Positions 8,908 through 17,780 of a stretch of DNA of 58,469 nt are shown here, piece after piece. Every line of letters starts with the position of its first letter. Position 1 is the first letter of the stretch. Both the position numbers and the translations under genes were made by a program. Under the pieces are notes generated by a model, which saw nothing but the letters and a program-made list of their open reading frames with translations, made no database searches and was not told where the DNA came from. This stretch comes from an uncultured Eubacterium sp. GTDB taxonomy: Bacteria > Bacillota > Clostridia > Lachnospirales > Lachnospiraceae. Location of the stretch: contig CAJUTR010000017.1 of assembly GCA_910589665.1 (NCBI GenBank), positions 1-58,469 of the forward strand, written 5' to 3'.

Positions 8908-9420
8908 ATGAAAAAAACAATCGACCTGAAGCAGATCAAACTGTTTGCGATGGACGTGGACGGAACACTTACCGACGGCCATATTTATATGGGAAATGAC
9001 GGGGAAATGTTCAAAGCATTCCACGTTCACGACGGTCTCGGCATCAAACTGTTAAAACACTATGGGATCATTCCAGCGATCATCACCGGAAGACAGTCGA
9101 ATATCGTAAAAAATCGGTGTCGCGAAATCGGACTGACGGAATTTCATCAGGGTGTGAAAAATAAAGCCGCGAAACTCGCGGAACTCATGGATCAATATGG
9201 ACTCACCGCAGAACAGGTTGCCTATATCGGCGATGATATGAACGATCTGAGCGCGGTCAAAGCCGCCGGGGTTACCTTTGCCCCGGCAGACTGCGCGGAA
9301 AGCCTCAAACCTTTTATTGATATCATTCTTACAAAACCGTCCGGTCATGCGCCGGTGCGGGAAGCGGTCGATCTCATTTTAAAAGACCGCTATGATTTTA
9401 GGGAGTTTTTGGATTTATGA
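8908..9420 (+). CDS. kdsC: KdsC-like HAD phosphatase
   Basis: 170 residues, the usual size of cap-less class C0 HAD phosphatases such as Kdo-8-phosphate phosphatase. Motif I is FAMDVDGTLTDG (nucleophile Asp and acid/base Asp), motif II lies around IPAIITGR, and motif IV is YIGDDMNDL. KdsC enzymes are tetramers that remove the phosphate from the ulosonate 8-phosphate before cytidylylation. AGGAGG lies 8 bases before the ATG and the gene follows the aldolase by 15 bases, so they are co-transcribed. The stop faces the rpe stop 7 bases away with no visible terminator between. Confidence 0.85.
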   Translation: MKKTIDLKQIKLFAMDVDGTLTDGHIYMGNDGEMFKAFHVHDGLGIKLLKHYGIIPAIITGRQSNIVKNRCREIGLTEFHQGVKNKAAKLAELMDQYGLTAEQVAYIGDDMNDLSAVKAAGVTFAPADCAESLKPFIDIILTKPSGHAPVREAVDLILKDRYDFREFLDL

Positions 9421-9427
9421 GATCCAT

Positions 9428-10096
9428 TTATTTCTCCTCATACTCCCCCAAAATCCCCTTAAACCGCTTCACGTTTTCGGTAATATCTCCGCGGAACACC
9501 TTCGTCCCCGCCACGGCGACATTGGCGCCGGCGTCGAGCACCTCGACCAGCGTTTCAAAATTCACGCCGCCGTCCACCTCGATATCGACCACATACCTTT
9601 TTTCCTCAATATAGTCCCGGAGCTGCCGGATCTTATCAAACGTATCCCGGCGGATCTTCTGCCCGCCATACCCCGGCTCTACCGTCATGATCAGCACCAT
9701 ATACAACTTAGGAAGCAACGGCAGGACATCCGTCAGATCCGTCTCCGGCTTTATGGAAACCGCCGCTTTTTTTCCCAAACTTATAATTTCATCAATTGTC
9801 TTATTCAGATCCGCGCACGCTTCCACATGAACCGTGATCCCGTCTGCCCCCGCCTCGGCAAAAGACTTCACATAGCGGATTGGCTCCTCCACCATCAAAT
9901 GTACATCAAAAAACGTATCCACGCATTTGCGGATACCAGCCACAACCGGCACGCCAAACGAAATGTTCGGTACAAACATGCCATCCATAATATCAATGTG
10001 TATGTAATCGGCTCCCGCCTCGCTCACAGCTGCCAGTTCGTCTCCGAGCCGGGACACGTCTGCCGCAAGGATTGACGGCGATAATTTGTAATCCAT
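9428..10096 (-). CDS. rpe: Ribulose-phosphate 3-epimerase
   Basis: 222 residues. It interconverts ribulose 5-phosphate and xylulose 5-phosphate in the pentose phosphate pathway. The TIM-barrel family signatures are all present: LSPSILAADVSRLG at the start, HIDIMDGMFVPN (metal ligands), DVHLMVEEP, TVEPGYGGQKI and DIEVDGGVN. The start at 10096 follows AGAGGGG; upstream in-frame codons overlap non-homologous sequence. It is the last gene of the dapA-to-rpe run and follows rsgA by 41 bases, a pairing that is common in Bacillota. Confidence 0.96.
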   Translation of the reverse strand: MDYKLSPSILAADVSRLGDELAAVSEAGADYIHIDIMDGMFVPNISFGVPVVAGIRKCVDTFFDVHLMVEEPIRYVKSFAEAGADGITVHVEACADLNKTIDEIISLGKKAAVSIKPETDLTDVLPLLPKLYMVLIMTVEPGYGGQKIRRDTFDKIRQLRDYIEEKRYVVDIEVDGGVNFETLVEVLDAGANVAVAGTKVFRGDITENVKRFKGILGEYEEK

Positions 10097-10137
10097 AGAT
10101 TCCCCTCTTTTCTTTTTCTGCACATCAGATCCTCTGA

Positions 10138-11040
10138 TCAGGTATATTTCCTCTCTTCCCACTCTTTCAATTCCCCGAACAGCTGGACATAATTTTCATA
10201 CCGCACCGGATTTAACAATCCCTGATCGAGTGCCTCCTTCACCTTGCAGCCTGGTTCATGGGTATGTGAGCACCCCATAAACCGGCACTGGCCCTCGTAA
10301 GGCACAAATTCTGTAAAATAATGTCTCAGTTCTTCTTTTTCCATATCGGGGATACGTAGGGAACTAAATCCCGGCGTATCAAACAAATAGGTCTTTTTTC
10401 CGATACAAAACAGCTCGGAATGCCTCGTTGTATGCCGTCCTCGGCCAATCTTCTCACTGACCGTCCCGGTCTTCGACGCCGCTTCCGGATAAATTTCATT
10501 GAGGATGCTCGATTTGCCGACGCCAGACGGTCCGGCCAGAACCGTCGTCCTGCCTTCCAGCCGCCGGCGCAGTCCGTCCAAACCGATCCTCTCTTTGCTG
10601 CTCACGAAAAGGACTTCGTTCGCACACTTTTCATACACCTTCATCAGACGAGTCTCTTCATCCTTAGAAACAATATCCAGCTTATTAAAACAGATCACCG
10701 TTTCTATCCCCTGTATGCCCATCATGACTAAAAATCGGTCGAGCAGATTCAGATTCGGCATCGGATCGGCCATCGCAAACAGGACCAGTGCCTGATCTAC
10801 ATTGGCGACCTCCGGACGGATGAGAACGTTCTTCCGCGGCAGGATCTCCTCTATATTTCCCCACTTCTGTTCGTCCGAAATGACCTGGATCCTCACATCA
10901 TCGCCGACGAGAGGCTTTACCTTATCTTTACGGAACAACCCCTTTGCTTTACATTCATACAACCAGCTGCTGCCGTCAGATGCACAGTCCACATAGTAAA
11001 AACCACCGATTCCTTTTACAATCTTACCTGTCCGCTCCAT
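10138..11040 (-). CDS. rsgA: Ribosome small-subunit biogenesis GTPase RsgA
   Basis: 300 residues. A circularly permuted GTPase that checks 30S subunit maturation. An N-terminal OB fold (about 1-70) is followed by the permuted G domain, in which G4 (CFNKLDIV) comes before G1 (GPSGVGKSSILN), G2 (GRHTTRH) and G3 (DTPGFSS). The C-terminal zinc knuckle is CRFMGCSHTHEPGC. The ATG overlaps the prkC stop (TGATG), so the two genes are translationally coupled, as in Bacillus where yloQ follows prkC. Confidence 0.96.
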   Translation of the reverse strand: MERTGKIVKGIGGFYYVDCASDGSSWLYECKAKGLFRKDKVKPLVGDDVRIQVISDEQKWGNIEEILPRKNVLIRPEVANVDQALVLFAMADPMPNLNLLDRFLVMMGIQGIETVICFNKLDIVSKDEETRLMKVYEKCANEVLFVSSKERIGLDGLRRRLEGRTTVLAGPSGVGKSSILNEIYPEAASKTGTVSEKIGRGRHTTRHSELFCIGKKTYLFDTPGFSSLRIPDMEKEELRHYFTEFVPYEGQCRFMGCSHTHEPGCKVKEALDQGLLNPVRYENYVQLFGELKEWEERKYT

Positions 11041-13091
11041 CAGCCGACAACCCTCTTAAATGAGATGGAATACGTATCCACAACCGTCCCGCTCCGGTAC
11101 ACACTGATCTTCCCGGTATTGGCACTCTTTCCCGTCACCTCAAGCAAATATGGGAACTGGTTCGGCCCGAGTGTCACTTTCTTGATCGACGTATCCTTAC
11201 CGTCCTGCGTCAGAACAAATTCAAACTCTTCCGCCGGATCCTCCGGATAATCAAACGGATTATTGATCGTCACCGATCCCTCATACGTATACGTCTGTTC
11301 TTCCCCGAGACTGAGCGTTATATCTACCGTCGTTCCCTGTTCCACCTGTGTATTTTTCGATACACTCTGTACGCATACCCGGTTTTTCTGTACCGCCGAA
11401 TAGCTGGTTGACTCCGATCCAAGCTCCAATCCTACCTTTTTAAGTTCCCGTCTGGCCTGACTACGGGTCAGTCCGATCAGGTTCGGCACTTTTGCGTACT
11501 TCTTTTCCTCGCCCTTACTCGGATAGATCGTGATCTCATCTCCATTATCCGTCTTTTTACCTGCCGCTGGTTTCGTGTACGCCACCCTTCCGACTGGCTG
11601 GCTACTGTATACGTCATCTCCCTGAGTCACAGTAAATCCTTTTTCCTGAAGCGCGTTGATCGCATCGGTAATCGTCTTTCCCGTCGTATCCGGTACGGAA
11701 ATCTGTTCTTTGCCAGTGCTGACAACGACCTCTACCTGATCGCCGTCTTTCATCGCCGTCCCCGCCGCTGGATTCGTGCGGATGACCCTTCCTTTGTCGA
11801 TGTCATCCGAAGCTTCTTCCACATATGTGACTTCAAAATCATGATTTCCGAGATCCGTAGCCACGTCATCTTTTAAGCGGTCCTCATAGTCTGGGAGTGT
11901 AAACGTTTCGCTGTCTGCTGTCGCCCCCGGCGCCGCTGACTCAGTCACAGTCGCCTTATTTCCGTCGTCACCGCCCTCATCAGCATCGTTTGGTATACCC
12001 CAAAGGCCGATAAAACGCCCTAACATATAAATGACAACGAGACCGATGATGATCGCCACCGCGATACTTCCAAAGACAAGCGCTTTCTCCAGTTTTGGAT
12101 CGACATCGGACTTATCTTCCTCTTCCTCGCGCCCATCAATCGGCTCCTCTTCGTCCGCCGTCTGGATATGACCGTTGCGCGAAGCATGTTTCAGCGTATT
12201 CACATCATCTTTTGACATGAGGATCGTCCCGCCATTTCCATACAGATTTCCGATCACCCCGTACTCGCCATCGGGTTCCTGAAGAAATCCCTTTAAATCA
12301 GCGATCAGGTCCACCGCCGACAGATAACGCAGTTCCGTTTTTTTCTGCATACATTTATTCACAATATTGCTGAGTCCTTTCGGGATCGACGCATCCTGCG
12401 CGGCAAGAGGCACCGCGTCCTCCTGAATATGGGCGAGGGCGATCGCCACCGCACTCTCTCCGGTAAACGGAAGATCCCCGATCAGCATCTCATACATCGT
12501 GACACCGAGCGAATAAATATCACTCTTTTCATCGCTGTACCCGCCGCGCGCCTGCTCTGGGGAAATGTAATGCACTGAACCCATCGCATTTGCGGTGATC
12601 GTATTTGAACTTGCCGCCTTCGCGATACCAAAATCCGACACTTTCGCCGTACCATCTCTGGCGATCAATATATTCTGCGGCTTCACGTCGCGGTGCACGA
12701 TGTTGTTCCGGTGCGCCGCGTCCAAACCATTTGCGATCTGAAGGGAAATCCCTACCGCCTCCTTGACAGAAAGTTTCCCCTTCTCCTCGATATATTTTTT
12801 TAACGTGATCCCATCCACTAATTCCATCACGATATAATACAGTCCGTCTTCCTCACCCACATCATAAATGCCAACAATATTCGGGTGGGACATGCTGGCG
12901 ATCGCCTGCGCCTCTCCGCGGAACTTGGCAACAAATTTCGTATCCTCACTATACTCCTGTTTTAATATCTTGATCGCGACAAATCGGTTCAACCGGTGGC
13001 ATTTGGCACGAAACACGTCCGCCATACCGCCGCTGCCGACCTTTTCCAATATCTCATACCGGTCACCAATAATGGTTCCTATACTTACCAA
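11040..13091 (-). CDS. prkC: PASTA-domain Ser/Thr protein kinase PrkC/Stk
   Basis: About 683 residues. A Hanks-type kinase domain occupies roughly 10-270, with VAIKIL (ATP lysine), HRDVKPQN (catalytic loop), DFGIAKA and GSVHYISPEQARG (activation segment). An acidic linker, one transmembrane helix (about 338-360, LVFGSIAVAIIIGLVVIYML) and three extracellular PASTA domains (about 397-596) follow, then a short C-terminal beta-rich tail. It senses muropeptides or lipid II and phosphorylates cell-division, wall and translation proteins. I favour a TTG start at 13091 because GGAGG lies eight bases before it; the upstream ATG at 13106 contains that GGAGG within its first codons and has no ribosome site of its own. 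Partner phosphatase gene lies immediately upstream. Confidence 0.94.
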   Translation of the reverse strand: MVSIGTIIGDRYEILEKVGSGGMADVFRAKCHRLNRFVAIKILKQEYSEDTKFVAKFRGEAQAIASMSHPNIVGIYDVGEEDGLYYIVMELVDGITLKKYIEEKGKLSVKEAVGISLQIANGLDAAHRNNIVHRDVKPQNILIARDGTAKVSDFGIAKAASSNTITANAMGSVHYISPEQARGGYSDEKSDIYSLGVTMYEMLIGDLPFTGESAVAIALAHIQEDAVPLAAQDASIPKGLSNIVNKCMQKKTELRYLSAVDLIADLKGFLQEPDGEYGVIGNLYGNGGTILMSKDDVNTLKHASRNGHIQTADEEEPIDGREEEEDKSDVDPKLEKALVFGSIAVAIIIGLVVIYMLGRFIGLWGIPNDADEGGDDGNKATVTESAAPGATADSETFTLPDYEDRLKDDVATDLGNHDFEVTYVEEASDDIDKGRVIRTNPAAGTAMKDGDQVEVVVSTGKEQISVPDTTGKTITDAINALQEKGFTVTQGDDVYSSQPVGRVAYTKPAAGKKTDNGDEITIYPSKGEEKKYAKVPNLIGLTRSQARRELKKVGLELGSESTSYSAVQKNRVCVQSVSKNTQVEQGTTVDITLSLGEEQTYTYEGSVTINNPFDYPEDPAEEFEFVLTQDGKDTSIKKVTLGPNQFPYLLEVTGKSANTGKISVYRSGTVVDTYSISFKRVVG

Positions 13092-13122
13092 AACAAATTC
13101 CTCCATTCTGTCAATACTGAAA

Positions 13123-13845
13123 CTATATCCGAACTAAGACAACACTGATATTATCCTTTCCACCGGCTTCGTTTGCCTCTTTCACCAACAATTCCCCCAC
13201 TCGGCTCATATCATCTCGATTCTGCTTCAAAATCGTCTCGATCCTGTCATCTTCGAGCATGTTCGTCAATCCGTCCGAACACAACAAGAGCACGTCCCCT
13301 TCTTCCACTTCAATTTCAAAGCAATCCGCTTTTACCATGCTGTCTGTTCCAAGAGCTCGTGTAATGATATTCTTATTGGGATGCGTACGCATATCTTCTT
13401 TTTGGATCTTACCAGACTGAACCATCTCTTCTACGAGCGAATGATCCACTGTCACCTGCTTTAACGTATCTTTACATACATACAGCCGCGAATCCCCCAC
13501 ATTGATTACGTAAACCGTATCCCCTAACACCACGGCGGCAACGATCGTTGTTCCCATCCCGTACAATGCTACGTTTTCCAGCGAAGCATCGTACACCGTT
13601 TCATTGGCAACGGCCACTGCCTGTTCCAATATTCCGATTGGCGTTACTTTTGTACTTTTTTCAATCTGTGAGACAACTTCCTCCACACACATCCGCGAGG
13701 CGGTATCTCCTGCATTGTGACCACCCATTCCGTCAGCCACAATAAACAGATTCGGGAAACTTCCAACCGCATATTCCTGGCAGAACACATAGTCCTGATT
13801 TACGTCTCTTGTGCGCCCCGTATCTGTTATAGAAAATGTTTGCAC
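13123..13845 (-). CDS. prpC: PP2C-type protein phosphatase (Stp/PrpC)
   Basis: 240 residues of a bacterial PPM phosphatase that reverses PrkC phosphorylation. Metal-binding motifs are visible in order: RDVNQDYV, ADGMGGHNAGD, LLCSDGLTNML and GGKDNISVVLV. It lies directly before prkC (about 31 bases), the conserved phosphatase-kinase pair of Gram-positive bacteria. Cytoplasmic, no membrane segment. Translation starts at ATG 13845, preceded by AAGGAGG. Confidence 0.95.
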   Translation of the reverse strand: MQTFSITDTGRTRDVNQDYVFCQEYAVGSFPNLFIVADGMGGHNAGDTASRMCVEEVVSQIEKSTKVTPIGILEQAVAVANETVYDASLENVALYGMGTTIVAAVVLGDTVYVINVGDSRLYVCKDTLKQVTVDHSLVEEMVQSGKIQKEDMRTHPNKNIITRALGTDSMVKADCFEIEVEEGDVLLLCSDGLTNMLEDDRIETILKQNRDDMSRVGELLVKEANEAGGKDNISVVLVRI

Positions 13846-13883
13846 AGTTTGACCTCCTTAGTCAGAGCGTTCCGATGGCGCTG

Positions 13884-14933
13884 CTATTGTCCCTTCTGCA
13901 TAAAACGATTTCTAAGCTGGCCGCAGGCAGCATCAATATCGCTCCCCATCTCTCTTCTTATTGTAACATTTATCCCGTTCTTTTCAAGTATTATTTTAAA
14001 ATCTCTTATGTTTTCTTCCTTCGACCGCCTCGTTGTTCGTTCCTTAACTTCATTGAGCGGGATGAGATTAACATGACAGTTCATTCCCTTTAACCGGCGG
14101 GCAAGCTCTACCGCATGGGCCTTCCCATCATTCACCCCACGGATCATACTGTATTCAAATGTGACTCTTCTTCCAGTATATGCGATATAATCCTGACATG
14201 CTAAAAATATTTCTTCCATCGCATACTTTTTCGCTACCGGCATCGTTTTCCTGCGGATCTCATCGTTTGGCGCATGAAGGCTGATCGCCAGCGTAACCTG
14301 CAGTTTTTCCTCCAACAGCCGGCGGATCTGTTCGACAAGTCCGCACGTCGAGACCGTGATGTTTCGCTGGCTGATCCGAATCCCCTTTTCATTTGACAGC
14401 AGCCGTATAAAAGACAGCAGATTGTCAAAGTTATCCAGCGGCTCTCCCATCCCCATGACGATCACGTTAGAAACCCGCTGCCCAGTCTCTCGCTGGATCT
14501 CATAAATCTGCGAAAGCATTTCACCAGCCGTCAGGTTCCTCACCAGGCCGGTCAGCGTCGAAGCACAAAATGTGCAGCCCATCCGGCAGCCCACCTGTGA
14601 GGAGACGCAGACGCTGTTCCCGTGATGGTACTTCATCCAGACACTCTCGACCAAGCTTTCATCCGCCAGCGAAAATAAATACTTTGCCGCATCCTTTCTC
14701 GCCGACACCTGCTTTTCCACGATCCGGACGCCGGAAACCATGTACCTTTCCGATAAGTTATCTAAAAACGCCTTCGGCACATTTGACATTTCGCCTAGAT
14801 CCTTCACTTGTTTCCTATGGATCCACTCGAACATCTGCCGGCCCCGAAACGGCTTTTCACCATATTCCACGGCCAGGTCCACCATCTGCTGTTCCTCCAT
14901 GCTCCGCAGATCTACCTTTTTGTTCTCATTCAT
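13884..14933 (-). CDS. rlmN: Dual-specificity 23S rRNA/tRNA adenine-C2 methyltransferase
   Basis: 349 residues. A radical SAM enzyme that methylates C2 of A2503 in 23S rRNA and A37 in tRNA. The iron-sulfur cluster motif is CRMGCTFCAS (CxxxCxxC), followed by VIVMGMGEPLDN (SAM binding), and the resolving Cys lies near the C-terminus (DIDAACGQL). I use ATG 14933 with GGTG six bases upstream; a GTG at 14942 is also possible. Sits between rsmB and prpC in the standard clostridial order. Confidence 0.95.
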   Translation of the reverse strand: MNENKKVDLRSMEEQQMVDLAVEYGEKPFRGRQMFEWIHRKQVKDLGEMSNVPKAFLDNLSERYMVSGVRIVEKQVSARKDAAKYLFSLADESLVESVWMKYHHGNSVCVSSQVGCRMGCTFCASTLTGLVRNLTAGEMLSQIYEIQRETGQRVSNVIVMGMGEPLDNFDNLLSFIRLLSNEKGIRISQRNITVSTCGLVEQIRRLLEEKLQVTLAISLHAPNDEIRRKTMPVAKKYAMEEIFLACQDYIAYTGRRVTFEYSMIRGVNDGKAHAVELARRLKGMNCHVNLIPLNEVKERTTRRSKEENIRDFKIILEKNGINVTIRREMGSDIDAACGQLRNRFMQKGQ

Positions 14934-14950
14934 TATGTTCACCGCATCCT

Positions 14951-16315
14951 TTACAAAGCCGCATCCTTTACAAATTTGGCGGCAAAAAAGCCGTCACACG
15001 TCTGGATCCCCGGCAAGGTCTGGATCATTCCCCGCGCCGTCATACCGTTTTGCAGCGATCCGGGTAAATATTCATCCAAAGAGACCCGTTTGAGCGGCAG
15101 ATGCTGCTCGATCCACTCCGCCACCTCTTCATTTTCGCGAGGATGAACCGTACAGGTACTATAAACCATCGTCCCGCCCGGCCGCAGCGCCGCAGCTGCC
15201 CCAGCCGCTATCCTTTTTTGAAGTTCCGGAAGATCTCCTGCATGCTCCATCGCATGGTATCGGATCTCTGGCTTTCTGCCGATGACACCGATACCGGAAC
15301 ACGGAACATCCGCCAGTACGACGTCGACGCGCCCGCTCCATTTTTCATCTATGTCCACGGCGTCCCACTGCTCGATCATAACCTGCTCCGCTCGCAGCCT
15401 TTTTGCATTTTCCCGGAGACGGCACAGTTTCTTTTGCGAAACATCCCTCGCCAGCACCATTCCGTCACCTTTCAGAAGATCAGCCGCATGAAATGTTTTT
15501 CCGCCGGGACTAGCACAGACATCTAGAACGGTATCGCCTGGACGGATACCTGATACGAGCACCGGAAGCATGGAACTCTCATCCTGAACGACAAAATATC
15601 CCTCGGCAAATCCGGGCAGCGAATCAATCCGGTCAAAATCCCGGATGGTAAGGCTCGTATCCATATACATCCCGTCATCTGCACTTACGCCGGCCTGCGC
15701 CAGCCCTTCCCTGACCTGCTCGACCGACGCGTTCATCGTCTGCACCCGGATCGTGACAGGCCGGTTCTCATAAAACGAGGCAAAGATCTTTTCCGCCGTC
15801 TTCTTCCCGTACGCTCCTACGAGCATATGCGCCAGTTCTTCCGGCACCGAGTAGAGCACAGATAATCGTTTTTCCGGCGAGGCTGCTCCCTGACAGACCC
15901 TTTGGCACAGCATCTGCTTTTCTTCCCGTGCCATATTTCGCAGAATACCATTGACAAATCCACTCAGGTTGTCCCACCTTTTCTTTCTCGCCAATTTCAC
16001 CATTTCATTGCACGTCGCTGACGCCGGAACCGCATCCATATACAGGATCTCATATGTCCCCATACGTAAGATCGTGCGGATCGCCGGTTTCATTTTCAGG
16101 ACAGGGATTTTAGAAAATAGTTCGATCACCGCATCCAAAAAAAGCGCGCGCTCGATCGTGCCATACGAAAGACGGCGTAAGAAGCTCTTTTCCTGTCTGG
16201 TAAATGCCCGGCCATCCGACTTCCTTCCCTGTTCTGCCAACAGATGAAACCGCTCATCGCTGTGTTCCTTTTGCTCCATCACCCCGAATATGATTTCAAA
16301 AGCTATCGTCCGCAA
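14951..16315 (-). CDS. rsmB: 16S rRNA cytosine-967 C5-methyltransferase
   Basis: 454 residues. The N-terminal 130 residues form a NusB-like RNA-binding helical domain. The rest is a Rossmann methyltransferase: LDVCASPGGKT (SAM loop), LADVPCSGIGV (PCS motif with one catalytic Cys) and VYSTCTVHPREN (the nucleophilic Cys). It methylates C967 of 16S rRNA. Its first 20 bases overlap the end of fmt, so the pair is coupled, as in most Bacillota and in E. coli (fmt-sun). Confidence 0.95.
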   Translation of the reverse strand: MRTIAFEIIFGVMEQKEHSDERFHLLAEQGRKSDGRAFTRQEKSFLRRLSYGTIERALFLDAVIELFSKIPVLKMKPAIRTILRMGTYEILYMDAVPASATCNEMVKLARKKRWDNLSGFVNGILRNMAREEKQMLCQRVCQGAASPEKRLSVLYSVPEELAHMLVGAYGKKTAEKIFASFYENRPVTIRVQTMNASVEQVREGLAQAGVSADDGMYMDTSLTIRDFDRIDSLPGFAEGYFVVQDESSMLPVLVSGIRPGDTVLDVCASPGGKTFHAADLLKGDGMVLARDVSQKKLCRLRENAKRLRAEQVMIEQWDAVDIDEKWSGRVDVVLADVPCSGIGVIGRKPEIRYHAMEHAGDLPELQKRIAAGAAAALRPGGTMVYSTCTVHPRENEEVAEWIEQHLPLKRVSLDEYLPGSLQNGMTARGMIQTLPGIQTCDGFFAAKFVKDAAL

Positions 16316-17222
16316 CGTCGTTCCCTCTCAAAAAATCTGCGCTCTTCATCCGCTTCTTCCCTTCTAACTGCACTTCCAGCACTTTTAACAGTCCGTTCCC
16401 CGTCTGGACACAGAATCCATCTTTTTCCACCTGGACTACCGCCCCGCACGGCAGTTCCGTATTCTGGTCAATAACAGACGCCCGCCATATTTTCATCATC
16501 TTTCCGCGAAAATACGTGTACGCACTCGGCCAGGAATTCAATCCGCGCACAAACCGTTCCAGCTCAGCCGCATCTTTCGAAAAATCCAATTTCCCCAATT
16601 CTTTCCTTAACATCCTGGCATACGTACTTTCTGCGTCATCCTGTTTTACGCGCCTCAGTGTCCCCTGTTCCGCCTGCAAAAGCGTCTCGATCAACAGCGG
16701 CCCGCCAAGCTTTGAGAGCCGGCTAAACAAACTCTCGCCCGTCTCGTCCTCACGGATCACGATCTCTTTCTTGAGAAGCATATCGCCGGTATCCAGCCCT
16801 TCATCCATCTGCATCGTCGTGATGCCCGTCGTATGATCTCCTGCCAGGATTGCCCACTGGATCGGTGCCGCCCCCCTCCATCTCGGCAGTAGCGACGCAT
16901 GGACATTGATACAGCCGTATTTTGGCAGTTCCAAAATTTCTTTCGATAAAATCTGTCCAAACGCCGCCACAACAATGACGTCGCACAGAATCCCCCGGAG
17001 CGTCTCGATAAACGCCGGATCTTTGACCCGCTCAGGCGTATAAACTGGAACACCGTGTGCGACAGCCTCCTCCTTGACCGGGGTAAAAACCAGCTTTCCA
17101 CTTCTCCCCCGCGCCTTATCCGGCTGTGTGATGACTGCCGTCACACGGTGTTCGTCCGCATCCAAAAGAGCCTGTAACACCGGAACGGCAAAATCCGGCG
17201 TTCCCATAAAAATCACGTTCAT
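16296..17222 (-). CDS. fmt: Methionyl-tRNA formyltransferase
   Basis: 308 residues. Formylates initiator Met-tRNA from 10-formyl-THF. N-terminal formyltransferase fold begins NVIFMGTPDFAVPVL and contains the catalytic region HASLLPRWRGAAPIQWAI with Asn/His residues; the C-terminal OB-like tRNA-binding domain starts around residue 205. ATG 17222 follows GGAGGG; a TTG just before is less likely. It lies 37 bases after def, the canonical def-fmt pair. Confidence 0.96.
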   Translation of the reverse strand: MNVIFMGTPDFAVPVLQALLDADEHRVTAVITQPDKARGRSGKLVFTPVKEEAVAHGVPVYTPERVKDPAFIETLRGILCDVIVVAAFGQILSKEILELPKYGCINVHASLLPRWRGAAPIQWAILAGDHTTGITTMQMDEGLDTGDMLLKKEIVIREDETGESLFSRLSKLGGPLLIETLLQAEQGTLRRVKQDDAESTYARMLRKELGKLDFSKDAAELERFVRGLNSWPSAYTYFRGKMMKIWRASVIDQNTELPCGAVVQVEKDGFCVQTGNGLLKVLEVQLEGKKRMKSADFLRGNDVADDSF

Positions 17223-17259
17223 CAAAACCCTCCTTTTTTATAGCGGAGAATCCGCAGTT

Positions 17260-17739
17260 TCATTCACACTCTTCCTCTACGTCCTTTAGTTCCCCTTCGA
17301 CTTTTTCTACATACAGATGCCCGTCCAAATGTTCGATCTCATGGATCAGGGCGCGCGCCAAAAGCTCCTCCCCCTCGATCTCGTATTCATTCATATCCTG
17401 ATCAAACGCCCGTACCCGTACGATGTTCGGTCTCGTAACAACGCCCGCCTTTCCGGGTACGCTCAGACATCCCTCGTTACCGCGCTGCTCGCCTTCTGTA
17501 TACGTGATCACCGGGTTGACTAAAACGATCGGACTGTCACGCTCCTCCGTAATATCAATTACTGCGATCCTCTTCAGGATGCCAACCTGCGGCGCTGCCA
17601 GGCCAACGCCCTCTGCTTCATACATCGTCTCCAGCAGATCATCTACTAATTGTCTTGTCTTACCAGTCATTTCTTTCACTTCTTTGGCGGTCTTATTCAA
17701 AATATCATCGCCAATCGTCCGAATATTCCTCAGTGCCAT
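17260..17739 (-). CDS. def: Peptide deformylase
   Basis: 159 residues. Zinc/iron hydrolase that removes the formyl group from nascent proteins. All three conserved motifs are present: GVGLAAPQVG, EGCLSVPG (Cys ligand) and HEIEHLDG (HExxH with two His ligands and catalytic Glu). Short type 1-like form with an acidic C-terminus. Follows priA by 41 bases and precedes fmt. Confidence 0.96.
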   Translation of the reverse strand: MALRNIRTIGDDILNKTAKEVKEMTGKTRQLVDDLLETMYEAEGVGLAAPQVGILKRIAVIDITEERDSPIVLVNPVITYTEGEQRGNEGCLSVPGKAGVVTRPNIVRVRAFDQDMNEYEIEGEELLARALIHEIEHLDGHLYVEKVEGELKDVEEECE

Positions 17740-17780
17740 TGGTTCTCCTCATTTCTGTTCAAACTTTTTTCATTTTACTG

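Noticed and set aside
9392..10075. A 227-codon forward frame opposite rpe
   Set aside because: The opposite strand encodes rpe with every family motif; the forward frame is its mirror and lacks a ribosome site.
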